Below, piece after piece: positions 46,518 to 55,538 of a stretch of 64,000 nt of DNA (position 1 is the first letter of the stretch; each line of letters opens with the position of its first letter). The position numbers and the translations under genes were made by a program. Source of the DNA: Nitrososphaerota archaeon (GTDB lineage Archaea; Thermoproteota; Nitrososphaeria; Nitrososphaerales; Nitrosopumilaceae); NCBI GenBank assembly GCA_026708305.1, contig JAPOVD010000009.1:43992-107991 (forward strand). Direction: 5' to 3'. The notes beneath the pieces are model-generated. The model was not told the origin of the DNA, did no database searches, and was given only the letters and a program-made list of their open reading frames with translations.

Positions 46518-47201
46518 TTGTTGGTTAATAAGATACCAGAAGTAATAAAATATAATGCGTATAGGAATTCTAACATAGGAATATATTTAAATTCTAATGA
46601 TGATTTTGTTTTTGTTCCTCCTGGCTTTGAGAAAACAAAAGCTAAAAAAATATCAATGCATCTTAGAAATAATTATATCCATACATCTATTGCCAATACA
46701 AGATTATTAGGTATTTTAATGGCTGTTAATAATTATGGGATAATATTACCAAAAATAAGCACGTTAGATGAAGTCGAATATTTAAAAAAAACCACAAAAA
46801 TGAATATTAAGATATTGGATAGTAAATACACAGCTATAGGAAATATTATTTGTATTAATGATAGTGGAGGCATAATATCACCATTGGTTACTAAAAGAGA
46901 AGTAAAACAGATACAAGACATAATGGGAGTAGAAATAATACAAATGAAAGTATCAGACTATCATCAGGTTGGTGCAATGATAGTTGCTAATTCATATGGA
47001 GGAATAATTCATCCAGGAGCTGGTGAAAAAGATGTGAAAGCAATATCAAAAATATTAAAAGTCAATTTAGAGCATTCTACCATAAACAATGGCGTAAAAT
47101 TTGTATCATCCGGAATTCTAATTAATAACAAGTCTATCATAGTAGGAGAGTTAACAAGTGGATCTGAAATCATAACAATAAATAGATCATTCTCTAGATA
47201 A
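46518..47201 (+). CDS. eif6: Translation initiation factor aIF6
   Basis: aIF6 binds the 50S subunit and keeps it from joining the 30S too early. The 227-residue protein has the five-fold repeated structure of the family, visible as repeats such as NIGIYLNSND, GILMAVNNYGIILP, GNIICINDSGGIISP and GAMIVANSYGGIIHPGA. No ATG fits the N terminus, so the TTG at 46518 is the likely start. The 3' end overlaps the convergent hisS by 15 bases. Confidence 0.95.
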   Translation: MLVNKIPEVIKYNAYRNSNIGIYLNSNDDFVFVPPGFEKTKAKKISMHLRNNYIHTSIANTRLLGILMAVNNYGIILPKISTLDEVEYLKKTTKMNIKILDSKYTAIGNIICINDSGGIISPLVTKREVKQIQDIMGVEIIQMKVSDYHQVGAMIVANSYGGIIHPGAGEKDVKAISKILKVNLEHSTINNGVKFVSSGILINNKSIIVGELTSGSEIITINRSFSR

Positions 47202-48452
47202 AATCATTTTAAGATGAGAGGTTAGTTGCGATAGAGCCATTTTATATTCATTATTCATATTGTCCTTTATTATTACAAATCCAGAAGTAAATTCTTTAGG
47301 TGCTATTATAATCATATATTTATAATTTTGAGAATGCAATTGCTTTTTAAAAGATTTTGGTTCAGATACATCTACTGAAATTTTTTCGTGTCTTAATTTT
47401 GAAGCTAAAATCAAAGCTTGTTTACGTATTTCATTATTTACAGAAACAATCAATATTCTTGGTAACGACAAATAATTAAAAATCGCATGTTTATCAAGTG
47501 ATGATACTATACGTTCTACACCACCAGCTACTCCTATTGCAGTTAAATCTTTTCGCCCAAACGACTTTAATAGCATATCATATCGTCCTCCTCCTGCTAA
47601 TGCTATATTTGTAGTATCATCAAATACTTCAAAAACTATTCCAGAATAATAATCTAGACCGCGTACAATACTAAAATTTATTTTAATATTAGTAATATTA
47701 AGAGTATGAAGGAAATAAAATAAATCTTTTAATTCATTCCAACCATCTAGACTATCCACATGGAAGTTTTTTTCTATTTCCATTGGATCTCCACAAAGAT
47801 TTGCAAATTTTAAAATCTTATGTAATCTGTTTGCATCATATCCTTTAGCTTTATATTCGTTCAAAATTTCCATTAATTTTTTTTTCTGTGTTTTATCTAT
47901 TGCTCTACATATATCACTAATAAGTTCTACATCATTTGAATTGAAAATTTCATTTATATAAGATTCAATTATTTTTTTGTGAGATATATGGATCATTACA
48001 TTAGATAATCCTAAATTACAAAAAAAATCATGTATAAATTCTATTACTTCATAGTCATGTTCAATATTTGGTTTACCATATATTTCAATATTCCATTGAT
48101 GAAAAAATCTATATCTATTCTTCTGTGGTTCGTCATATCTCCATACACCACCAAATGTAGCTGTTTTAATTGGTAGTTTTATGGATTTATTTGCAGCAAC
48201 GTGTCTAGTCACTCCCATAGTAAAATCAAATCGTAATGCTATCTCTCTATTGCTTTTATCTCTAAAAAAATAGATTTCATTTCTAATTGCCTGACCGCTT
48301 TTGATTTCTAACATTGACAAGAATTCTATTGTTGACGGTTCCATTAATTCAAATCCAAAAATTTGACATGTAGTAATAAATTTTTTTCGTATATGTTCAA
48401 TTTTAGAATAATCTTCAAAATTAAAATCTTTCATTCCACGGGGTAATTTCAA
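47187..48452 (-). CDS. hisS: Histidyl-tRNA synthetase
   Basis: A class II synthetase that charges tRNA-His. The 421-residue protein has motif 1 (near LPRGMKDF and EPSTIEF), motif 2 FGGVWRYDEPQKNRYRFFHQWNIEIYG, the histidine-A loop IVRGLDYYSGIVFE, and motif 3 GGGRYDMLLKSFG and AIGVAGGVERI. A C-terminal anticodon-binding domain follows from about residue 330. Length is usual (about 420). It overlaps the convergent aIF6 by 15 bases. Confidence 0.95.
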   Translation of the reverse strand: MKLPRGMKDFNFEDYSKIEHIRKKFITTCQIFGFELMEPSTIEFLSMLEIKSGQAIRNEIYFFRDKSNREIALRFDFTMGVTRHVAANKSIKLPIKTATFGGVWRYDEPQKNRYRFFHQWNIEIYGKPNIEHDYEVIEFIHDFFCNLGLSNVMIHISHKKIIESYINEIFNSNDVELISDICRAIDKTQKKKLMEILNEYKAKGYDANRLHKILKFANLCGDPMEIEKNFHVDSLDGWNELKDLFYFLHTLNITNIKINFSIVRGLDYYSGIVFEVFDDTTNIALAGGGRYDMLLKSFGRKDLTAIGVAGGVERIVSSLDKHAIFNYLSLPRILIVSVNNEIRKQALILASKLRHEKISVDVSEPKSFKKQLHSQNYKYMIIIAPKEFTSGFVIIKDNMNNEYKMALSQLTSHLKMILSRE

Positions 48453-48532
48453 ATTAATTGAAATTTCAGATAATTTAATTTAGGCTTTGATAAAGATTTA
48501 ATTATAATTACTTGAAATTAATAAGGTTATGA

Positions 48533-48949
48533 TTGTCGTATAGATATTTAGAGCATAAAACTGATGTATTCATAGATGTAATTGCAAATACGTTAGAAGA
48601 AGCATTAATAACTTCGGCATATGCTACAATTGAAACCATGTTAGACAGAAAAAATGTTAAAAATATAATGAAAAAAATCATTAAGGTAAGAGGTGTTGAT
48701 TTATATCAGTTATTGTATAATTGGTTGGAAGAAATAACAATATTAACCATAACAGATTGTTTTGCAATTAATAACTTGACAATACAAATAAAAAAAAACA
48801 CTAATTATTTTATTTGTGCTACAATTTATGGTGAAAAATTACAAATTCAAAAACATAATTTTAAACTGGAAATAAAGTCACCAACATTTCATCTAATGAG
48901 CATTACATGTAATGATAAAGTTAACATCAGATTTATTTTAGATATATAA
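48533..48949 (+). CDS. Archease
   Basis: A 138-residue protein of the archease family, which activates the RNA ligase RtcB by helping its guanylylation. It opens YRYLEHKTDVFIDVIANTLEEAL, containing the HxxD metal motif, and has VDLYQLLYNWLEEITIL and KSPTFHLMS. The first codon is TTG at 48533; no in-frame ATG precedes the conserved HKTD. An A+T box GATTTAATTATAAT at about 48495-48509 could be its TATA element. No RtcB gene is in this window. Confidence 0.9.
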   Translation: MSYRYLEHKTDVFIDVIANTLEEALITSAYATIETMLDRKNVKNIMKKIIKVRGVDLYQLLYNWLEEITILTITDCFAINNLTIQIKKNTNYFICATIYGEKLQIQKHNFKLEIKSPTFHLMSITCNDKVNIRFILDI

Positions 48950-48991
48950 TGAATGAATCATTGCACATGTGTCATTTAATATTTGAATAGT

Positions 48992-50770
48992 TTAATACCC
49001 ATATGCAGGATCTCGTTTTCGTTTTAATTCGATTATTTCATTAAGAATTTTTATTTCGCTATGATTTAACTTATGTAGAAGTTTAAGTAATTGTTTTACA
49101 TCGTTAGAAGTTGGCGACGTATAAAAAACATCATTTTCAAAAATCTGTCTCCCTATTGTCACGTCATGCATAGAACAAGCTGCTTCTTGCCCTTCTTTTA
49201 TTACATCCATTGTTTTACCGTCTTTTTGTAATTGATGAATGACTCCTATTTTTTCACCTTGTTTATTCATGATTGGTACTTTTTGTTTTAATACACCAAC
49301 ATCTACTCGTATTCCAAATACTGCAGGATTACTATTTCGAAAAATGCAACCATCTATAAAGGTGAATTTAGAAATAGGAGTCAATTCTGAGAATATGGAT
49401 TCTTCTTCATTTGCAATGTCAAACTTAACCCATTTGGTATAATTATCAAGCAAAGAATAGATTATTTGATCATTAAATATTTTAACATGATTGTTGTCTG
49501 CTTCCATTTTAGCGTCAATAAGTATTTTGACATTAAAAGATAGAATAACTCCTAAATGACTGTTGTTTTCTTTTATTGTTTTTGCTTCAATTACATCACG
49601 TCTATTAACAGGTCCTATATTTGCATAAGATATAGGTATTTTTTCTTTTTTTAGCATTTCAGTTAATACTTCCAATGAGCCTATTGTATCGCATTTTAAT
49701 ATGACACCAACAATATCAGTTTTTATAAAAACTTCGTTTAATTCTGATTTTAATAATTTTTGTAATTTTGGTAGATCTGCTTTATTTTTAGTGGCATAAA
49801 TTGTACTTCCTGGCAACACGCCATCAAGGTCTTGTGATACAATTTTAATTCCAGCAGCAGCATTAACTTGATCTACATGTAAAAATTTATCCTTCATGCC
49901 AGGTTTTTTTTCATTAGGTTTTGGTAATAATATAGTTTTTAATTTTGTGATTATAACTGAATTATGTTTAGCAGCAATCAAATGATCTGTTTTTCTAATT
50001 TTTCCATCAATTAGAATTACATTAGCAGTCGCTCCTAATCCTTCTTCATTTTTTATTTCTATTATTATACCCCTAGTTATTTTATTATGTCCTGATAATT
50101 TTTTTTGCATATATTGTTGTGTCAAGCCAATTAATACCATCATCAATTCCGGTATTCCTATTCCCAATACAGCACTAATAGGTATTATTGATATTTCTTT
50201 GGTGAAATCACTTATACGAGAAAACATTTCAGACCTATAACCAAATTTAGACATTGTTCCAATAACTTCATATAGATGTTCGTCAAAAACTTTTTTTGTA
50301 TAATCATCTTGTTGGTCAATTATTTTCAAAATAAATTTGCTTTTTGTTTTTCTCCATCCCTTAATCATGTCTATTTTGTTTAGAGCAATAATAAATGGCA
50401 CTTTACTATTTTCTAATATCTTCAAACTTTCTATTGTTTGTTGTTGAAAACCAGAATTAATATCTATCACTAAAATTGCAATATCAGCAGCAGATCCACC
50501 ACGTGTTCTTAAATTAGTGAAAATTTCATGCCCTGGAGTATCTATTAGTAAAATACCTGGTATTTTTTCAGAATCAACTTTTTGATTTAGTTTTTTATAT
50601 AATTCACCACATAAATTTTTAATTATTGTACTAGTAAGAAAACTAGCTCCGATATGTTGGGTGATTCCACCAGCTTCTTTTTGTTGTATTTTAGTACCAC
50701 GAATATTATCCAAAATGGATGTCTTACCGGAATCAACATGGCCTAATATAGTTACAATAGGTTGTCTCAT
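48992..50770 (-). CDS. infB: Translation initiation factor IF2 / aIF5B
   Basis: A GTPase that joins subunits and positions the initiator tRNA. The 592-residue protein begins directly with the G domain: GHVDSGKTS (G1), IDTPGHE (G3) and NKIDMI (G4). The switch segment AGGITQHIGA is typical. Domains 2-4 follow, ending with a Lys-rich helix. There is no long N-terminal extension, as usual in archaea. It overlaps ndk by 4 bases and belongs to the L7Ae operon. Confidence 0.96.
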   Translation of the reverse strand: MRQPIVTILGHVDSGKTSILDNIRGTKIQQKEAGGITQHIGASFLTSTIIKNLCGELYKKLNQKVDSEKIPGILLIDTPGHEIFTNLRTRGGSAADIAILVIDINSGFQQQTIESLKILENSKVPFIIALNKIDMIKGWRKTKSKFILKIIDQQDDYTKKVFDEHLYEVIGTMSKFGYRSEMFSRISDFTKEISIIPISAVLGIGIPELMMVLIGLTQQYMQKKLSGHNKITRGIIIEIKNEEGLGATANVILIDGKIRKTDHLIAAKHNSVIITKLKTILLPKPNEKKPGMKDKFLHVDQVNAAAGIKIVSQDLDGVLPGSTIYATKNKADLPKLQKLLKSELNEVFIKTDIVGVILKCDTIGSLEVLTEMLKKEKIPISYANIGPVNRRDVIEAKTIKENNSHLGVILSFNVKILIDAKMEADNNHVKIFNDQIIYSLLDNYTKWVKFDIANEEESIFSELTPISKFTFIDGCIFRNSNPAVFGIRVDVGVLKQKVPIMNKQGEKIGVIHQLQKDGKTMDVIKEGQEAACSMHDVTIGRQIFENDVFYTSPTSNDVKQLLKLLHKLNHSEIKILNEIIELKRKRDPAYGY

Positions 50771-51174
50771 TTTAAACTATTAAATATAATGTTAGATTCA
50801 ATTTCAAAACTTTGTTTAGAATCAGAAGCGTGTATTATGTTAGAAGTTATACCCAATGAATAATCACCTCTAATTGAACCAGGAGAAGCATCAAATGATT
50901 TTGTAGAGCCTACCATAATCCTAGTAGTTTGAATCGCATGATCACCTTCAATTATAACAGCTACTGCAGCTCCAGATGTTATAAATGAAATCAATTCGTT
51001 AAAAAATGATTTTTCTTTATGAATAGAATAAAATTCTTTGGCCACATCATTAGTAAAAGCAAACATTTTTAATTTAATAATTTTAAAATTTTTATTTTCA
51101 AACCGTTTTATTATTTCTCCAACCAAACGCCTTTTGACAGCATCTGGTTTAATTATAAATAGTGTCTGTTCCAA
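50767..51174 (-). CDS. ndk: Nucleoside diphosphate kinase
   Basis: A 135-residue enzyme that exchanges phosphate among nucleoside di- and triphosphates. IIKPDAVKRRLVGEII is the nucleotide-binding start, and GSIRGDYSLGITSNIIHASDS holds the phosphorylated histidine in the NIIHASDS context. Canonical forms read PGTIRGD and NVIHGSDS. Slightly shorter than bacterial Ndk (about 140). It lies between the L24e and IF2 genes. Confidence 0.95.
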   Translation of the reverse strand: MEQTLFIIKPDAVKRRLVGEIIKRFENKNFKIIKLKMFAFTNDVAKEFYSIHKEKSFFNELISFITSGAAVAVIIEGDHAIQTTRIMVGSTKSFDASPGSIRGDYSLGITSNIIHASDSKQSFEIESNIIFNSLK

Positions 51175-51366
51175 TTATTTAACCTTAATTCCACCCTTCA
51201 CATATTTAGCAGTCCATCTTAATTTTCTAGGGTCTCGTTTTAATACTAACATGTTTTTTTTGCATTTGGAAGAACAAAATAACAATATTGTGCCATCATT
51301 CTTTGCGAAAATTGTTCCAGATCCTAATGATACGTTACCGCCGCAAAATTTACAAGGTTGAGACAA
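51175..51366 (-). CDS. rpl24e: Ribosomal protein L24e
   Basis: A 63-residue zinc ribosomal protein of the large subunit. CKFCGGNV and CSSKCKKN supply the four cysteines; FCSSKCKKNMLVLKRDPRKLRWT is diagnostic. Its stop touches the ndk start and it follows S28e after 6 bases, all in the L7Ae-S28e-L24e-Ndk-IF2 operon, which is widespread in archaea. Confidence 0.96.
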   Translation of the reverse strand: MSQPCKFCGGNVSLGSGTIFAKNDGTILLFCSSKCKKNMLVLKRDPRKLRWTAKYVKGGIKVK

Positions 51367-51372
51367 TTAATA

Positions 51373-51582
51373 TCACTTTATTTTTTTAGCTTCTCTTTCA
51401 GTTTCTCTTAACATCAATATATCAGACATTCTGATTGAACCTTTAACATTTCTTGTAATTATCCTTCCTTTATCCTTTCCAGATATTAGTTTTACTCTCA
51501 CTTGTATAACTTCACCTGCTAATCCAGTTCTTCCGATTATTTGTATAACTTCAGCAGGAGTTGGTTTTGTTTCTTCACTCAA
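51373..51582 (-). CDS. rps28e: Ribosomal protein S28e
   Basis: A 69-residue small-subunit protein with the OB fold. [25 protein letters not shown] and [18 protein letters not shown] are the family segments, and the C terminus [14 protein letters not shown] is typical. It overlaps L7Ae by 4 bases. Confidence 0.96.
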   Translation of the reverse strand: MSEETKPTPAEVIQIIGRTGLAGEVIQVRVKLISGKDKGRIITRNVKGSIRMSDILMLRETEREAKKIK

Positions 51583-51971
51583 CCACTATCTCCTTTTTTG
51601 ATTTTTGAAATAGATGCAACTACTTGCTCCACTATGTGTTTTGCATCACCTGGATCCAAAATAGCTGCTGCAGAAGCTATAATGTCAATTCCTAATGATT
51701 TACCTAATTCTTGTTTATGCGGCACAAATACGTATTCTGTTTTTTGTTCTTCGCATATTATTGGTATGTGTGCTACTACTTCAGGCGGTTCAACATCTTC
51801 AGCTATCACCACCAATTTACTAACACCACGTTCTATTGCTTTGGTAGTTTCATTGGTACCTTTTTTAACTTTTCCAGTTTGTGCAGCTAATCGTACTGCT
51901 TCATAAATTGGACTTACAAGATCTTGAGGAACATCAAATTTTACATAATAAGCTTTACCCATCCATATCAC
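51579..51971 (-). CDS. rpl7ae: Ribosomal protein L7Ae
   Basis: A 130-residue kink-turn-binding protein shared by the ribosome, box C/D and H/ACA guide RNPs and RNase [34 protein letters not shown] is the family core. The first eight residues read MIWMGKAY, so the second ATG (MGKAYYVKF) at 51962 may be the real start. The 3' end overlaps S28e by 4 bases. Confidence 0.95.
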   Translation of the reverse strand: MIWMGKAYYVKFDVPQDLVSPIYEAVRLAAQTGKVKKGTNETTKAIERGVSKLVVIAEDVEPPEVVAHIPIICEEQKTEYVFVPHKQELGKSLGIDIIASAAAILDPGDAKHIVEQVVASISKIKKGDSG

Positions 51972-53367
51972 CAGTTTGATCTTTTTGCATGTGTGATGTT
52001 TTAGTTTTTGGTTTAAAAATGTTATCTACTAGATTTTGAATTTTGTTTACATAATGCGAAACAATTTTGTCGAGTTTTTCTTTATTATCACTTTCTGCAT
52101 AAATTCTTAATAATGGTTCCGTACCACTTTGTCTAACCATTATCCAAGTTTTAGAATCAAGAGAAATTTTTATTCCGTCAGTATCATCAAAATTATTATG
52201 TGTATCTTTAAGTGCGGAAATTATTTTTGTACCCAAACTATCTGGGCAGCATATTTTGGTTTTACCAACAAAGGAATGTGGTAATTTTGATAGTTTTTGA
52301 GATAAAGTTTGTTGTGAACATGACAACATGTCTAACATCAATGCCATGGTCATTGCACCATCACGAACTTCTAGATGCGGTTTAAACATAAACCCTCCAT
52401 TTTCTTCAAATCCAATTATGGCATTTGTCGATTTCATAGTTCTAGAAACAGATACACTACCAACTTTTGTTCTAATCAAGGTAGATTGTCTTTTGGAAAC
52501 TATTTTATCTATATTAGAAGGAGTATTAATACATGTGATTACAGTAGAATTTGGCCTCTTTTTCAGTATATAATCAGCTAACATTAGAGCAGATTCAGAT
52601 CCATTTATAATTTTTCCATCATTAGTACAAAAAATGCTTCTATCACCATCTCCATCAAAAGCTATTCCAATATCTGCGTTGCGTTTAATTACTGTCGATG
52701 ATAACTGCTCCAGATTATCAACAGTAGGTTCAGAGCCTCGTCCTGGGAATAAACCATCTATTCTTTTATTAATTATTGTTACATCACATCCTAGATCTTT
52801 ACAGATTTTAGGAACAGTCAAAGATTGGACTCCATTACCTGGATCTAAAACCACAACAAATTTTTTTGGAATAATATTTTTTATGCTAACATTAGACTTT
52901 ATATCTTCAATGTAAGTTTGAATTGCATTATTCTCAACTTTGGTATTTCCAAATTTTTTTATGTTTTTCCATTTTCTATTAAAATATATGTTTTCTATTA
53001 CTAATTGAGTCTGTTCTGATATTTCTATTCCATCTTCAGACACTATTTTAAGCCCATTATATTGTGGAGGGTTATGAGATGCTGTTATCATTATTCCACC
53101 ATCATATTCCATCTTTTTTATTGCTAATTGTAAACATGGAGTAGGAACCATACCTGCTAATTTACAATTCAGATTACAATAATTTAATGTTGAACAAATT
53201 ATTTTGGAAATCAATTTGCTAGACAATCTACAATCATATCCTACTAATATTGTACCATGATCGAAATACGTTGCTATAGCCAATGTTACATCATGTAGCA
53301 AATCTAAAGTAAGATCTTCACCAAATATGCCACGTATTCCATTAGTACCAAATAATTTTTTCTGCAT
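51955..53367 (-). CDS. glmM: Phosphoglucosamine mutase / phosphohexomutase
   Basis: An alpha-D-phosphohexomutase of about 470 residues. It begins KKLFGTNGIRGIFGEDLT, typical of archaeal GlmM, and has the phosphoserine loop ITASHNPPQYNG, the metal loop FDGDGDRS, and the sugar-binding GFEENGGFMFKPHLEVRDG and RQSGTEPLLRIYAE. The reaction is interconversion of glucosamine or hexose phosphates for surface glycans. The frame extends to 53523 over the antisense of tRNA-Leu, so I chose the ATG at 53367. It overlaps L7Ae by 17 bases. Confidence 0.93.
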   Translation of the reverse strand: MQKKLFGTNGIRGIFGEDLTLDLLHDVTLAIATYFDHGTILVGYDCRLSSKLISKIICSTLNYCNLNCKLAGMVPTPCLQLAIKKMEYDGGIMITASHNPPQYNGLKIVSEDGIEISEQTQLVIENIYFNRKWKNIKKFGNTKVENNAIQTYIEDIKSNVSIKNIIPKKFVVVLDPGNGVQSLTVPKICKDLGCDVTIINKRIDGLFPGRGSEPTVDNLEQLSSTVIKRNADIGIAFDGDGDRSIFCTNDGKIINGSESALMLADYILKKRPNSTVITCINTPSNIDKIVSKRQSTLIRTKVGSVSVSRTMKSTNAIIGFEENGGFMFKPHLEVRDGAMTMALMLDMLSCSQQTLSQKLSKLPHSFVGKTKICCPDSLGTKIISALKDTHNNFDDTDGIKISLDSKTWIMVRQSGTEPLLRIYAESDNKEKLDKIVSHYVNKIQNLVDNIFKPKTKTSHMQKDQTGDMDG

Positions 53368-53417
53368 TACTTTTTTTATCAATAATAGATAAATTTGTGT
53401 GTATGCGAAAGAATCCT

Positions 53418-53501
53418 GCGGAAGTTGCCAAGATTGGTCAAAGGCGCAAGGCTTAGGACCTTGTCCTAAGTGGTTCATGGGTTCAAATCCCATCTTCCGC
53501 A
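53418..53501 (+). tRNA. tRNA-Leu (UAG)
   Basis: An 84-base cloverleaf: acceptor GCGGAAG/CUUCCGC, anticodon stem CAAGG/CCUUG with loop CUUAGGA giving anticodon UAG, a long variable arm, T loop UUCAAAU, discriminator A. It lies between the divergent glmM and purU genes, and open frames of both neighbours extend over it. Confidence 0.95.
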
Positions 53502-53539
53502 TAATTACATGTATTAATAACATATTATTTCAAAAATTA

Positions 53540-54385
53540 TTGAACAAAAAAATTGTTAGTATAACAGTGGTAGGCAAAGACAAAGAAGGAATAGTAGCTG
53601 CTTTTACTAGTTGTATATTTAAAAACAGAGGAAATATAGAAAAAATTAATCAAAATGTCATAAAAGGTTTGTTTGGGATGTATATAACTGCATCATTCAA
53701 TGAAAAAAAAAAGCTAGAAAAATTACATTCAGAATTAAATGACATAGCAGAGATGTACAAGATGGAAGTTAATTTATTTAATGAAAGCAATGCTGATAAA
53801 AATATAGCAATACTTGCTACTAAAGAAATACATTGTATCAACGCTATTTTAAATGCAAGCATTAAAAATACATTAAAAGGTAAAGTATGCGTAGTAGTAG
53901 GAACAAGTAAATCCTTGTGTGATCAAATTAATCTACGAGGAATACCATTTTTCCTTATTGAAGATAAAGAACAAGCAAACGCAGAAGAAAAACTATTAAC
54001 ATTAAGTAAGAAGTACAAAATAGATTTGATAGTATTAGCTAGATATATGAGAATATTGACTCCTAATTTTGTATGGAGGTATCCAAATAGAATAATAAAT
54101 ATACATCCTTCTCTGTTGCCTTCTTTTCCTGGAGCTAATGCATATGCACAAGCATATGAGAGAGGCACTAAAATAATAGGAGTAACTGCCCATTATGTTA
54201 CAGAAAATCTAGATCAAGGTCCAATCATACTTCAAGATTCATTTAAAATAAAATCAGACGACTCTTTCTTATTTATTAAAAATAAAGGTCAGAAATTAGA
54301 AGCTAAGACCTTGTTGACAGCAACGAAGCTACATTTAGAAAATAAGTTAGTAGTTAGTTGGAGAAAAGTACATATAAAGAACTAG
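53540..54385 (+). CDS. purU: Formyltetrahydrofolate deformylase
   Basis: PurU hydrolyses 10-formyltetrahydrofolate to formate and tetrahydrofolate. An N-terminal ACT domain (about residues 3-75) has VVGKDKEGIVAAFTS, and the formyltransferase-like domain ends with RIINIHPSLLPSFPGANAYAQAYERG, GVTAHYVTENLDQGPII, with the catalytic Asn, His and Asp present. The TTG at 53540 gives the normal N terminus; the frame upstream runs through tRNA-Leu and is not coding. It is followed by a creatininase-family gene after 7 bases. Confidence 0.92.
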   Translation: MNKKIVSITVVGKDKEGIVAAFTSCIFKNRGNIEKINQNVIKGLFGMYITASFNEKKKLEKLHSELNDIAEMYKMEVNLFNESNADKNIAILATKEIHCINAILNASIKNTLKGKVCVVVGTSKSLCDQINLRGIPFFLIEDKEQANAEEKLLTLSKKYKIDLIVLARYMRILTPNFVWRYPNRIINIHPSLLPSFPGANAYAQAYERGTKIIGVTAHYVTENLDQGPIILQDSFKIKSDDSFLFIKNKGQKLEAKTLLTATKLHLENKLVVSWRKVHIKN

Positions 54386-54392
54386 AATCAGA

Positions 54393-55103
54393 ATGGAACT
54401 ACAAAATCAATTTGATCCAAACCTCAGAAACATTATTTCAAACAAAAATGTTACAGCGTTACTACCAATAGGATCCATAGAACAACATGGAGCACATCTT
54501 CCTGTTTCTACAGACTCTGACATTGTATTTAGCATATCCAAAATTTTAGCTAAAAAATGCAATTTTATGTTGTTGCCAATTTTAAAATATGGTTGTTCAA
54601 ATGAACACTCACCGTATTTTAATATCAGTCTAAAAAAAAGCACTATACGATCTCTCCTATTAGATATATGTACATCTTTATATAAAAATAAAATTAAAAA
54701 AGTTTTTATTTTGAATGGTCATTATGGCAATATAAAAAAAATATATAGAGTTGAAAAAAAATTAAGGCATAACAAGCTAAAAATTAGCATATTTTCGTAT
54801 TGGGATTTTTTGGCTTATAAAATGGATCACGGAGGCTTTGTAGAAACATCTTTAATGTTAGCAATTTCAAACAAAACCAATATGGCAGTTGCGTCAAAAG
54901 GCTTAGCATTAGAAGATCTACCAACAAAAATCAAATTGCGATACAAAAAAATTTTAACTAAATCCTTTCCAAGAGTTACAAAAAATGGAATAATTGGAGA
55001 CCCAACACATGCTAGTGCAGTAGCAGGAAGAAAAATGATCAATGAAATAATCAAGAATTTTATTGAACTTGTTAATAAAAATACAACAAAAATGAAATTT
55101 TAA
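54393..55103 (+). CDS. Creatininase-family amidohydrolase (ArfB/MftE type)
   Basis: The 236-residue metal enzyme belongs to the family of creatininase, archaeal FAPy deformylase ArfB (flavin and F420 synthesis) and MftE. Metal-site segments are LPIGSIEQHGAHLPVSTD, LNGHYGN and DHGGFVETSLML, which hold Glu, His, Asp and Glu ligands. In an archaeon ArfB is the most likely role, with formate release in riboflavin/F420 biosynthesis. The pairing with purU, another formate-releasing hydrolase, is a suggestive context but not proof. Confidence 0.82.
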   Translation: MELQNQFDPNLRNIISNKNVTALLPIGSIEQHGAHLPVSTDSDIVFSISKILAKKCNFMLLPILKYGCSNEHSPYFNISLKKSTIRSLLLDICTSLYKNKIKKVFILNGHYGNIKKIYRVEKKLRHNKLKISIFSYWDFLAYKMDHGGFVETSLMLAISNKTNMAVASKGLALEDLPTKIKLRYKKILTKSFPRVTKNGIIGDPTHASAVAGRKMINEIIKNFIELVNKNTTKMKF

Positions 55104-55135
55104 TATAATGCGCCCTATAGAATTGTTTGAGTAAG

Positions 55136-55366
55136 ATGTCTGTAGATATGGCAGTAAAAGTTTTGAATGAAAGTATCGATAAAGTAGTACTTATTAAATT
55201 AAAGGGCAATAAGACGATAAGAGGTAGTTTATTAGGATTTGATCAACATATGAACTTGTTGTTATCACAATCCGAAGAGATCTCTACTAACGAGACAAAA
55301 AATCTTGGAACAATAGTAGTGCGAGGTGATAACGTAATCATGATTTCGCCCCCACCTAGCAAGTGA
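55136..55366 (+). CDS. LSm / Sm-like archaeal RNA-binding protein
   Basis: A 76-residue Sm-fold protein forming RNA-binding rings. Sm1 is in [27 protein letters not shown] and Sm2 is the conserved [17 protein letters not shown]. The ATG at 55136 ([10 protein letters not shown]) is the best start; a TTG lies three codons earlier. It is followed by the L37e gene after 4 bases, a pairing common in archaea. Confidence 0.95.
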   Translation: MSVDMAVKVLNESIDKVVLIKLKGNKTIRGSLLGFDQHMNLLLSQSEEISTNETKNLGTIVVRGDNVIMISPPPSK

Positions 55367-55370
55367 TCTT

Positions 55371-55538
55371 ATGGTAAAGGGAACTACTTCAATGGGTGGG
55401 TTTACAAAGAAAAAAACCCATATAAGATGTAGGCGTTGTGGTAATAATTCATACCATAAGCGTCATGGTAAATGTGCAAATTGTGGTTTTCCAGATTCAA
55501 AATTGAGGAAGTATTCATGGGTGAAATGGTATGTATAA
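55371..55538 (+). CDS. rpl37e: Ribosomal protein L37e
   Basis: A 55-residue zinc ribosomal protein of the large subunit. It starts [19 protein letters not shown], continues [20 protein letters not shown] and ends [10 protein letters not shown]. Zinc ligands are C20, C23, C35 and C38. It lies 4 bases after LSm, and the next gene starts on the base after its stop. Basic residues are dense, as expected for rRNA binding. Confidence 0.95.
   Translation: MVKGTTSMGGFTKKKTHIRCRRCGNNSYHKRHGKCANCGFPDSKLRKYSWVKWYV

Noticed and set aside
53368-53523. N-terminal extension of glmM
   Set aside because: It runs through the antisense of tRNA-Leu; the family starts at KKLFGTNGIRG, so the ATG at 53367 is used.
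53399-53539. N-terminal extension of purU
   Set aside because: It is the sense strand of tRNA-Leu plus a short spacer. PurU begins at the ACT domain, just after the TTG at 53540.
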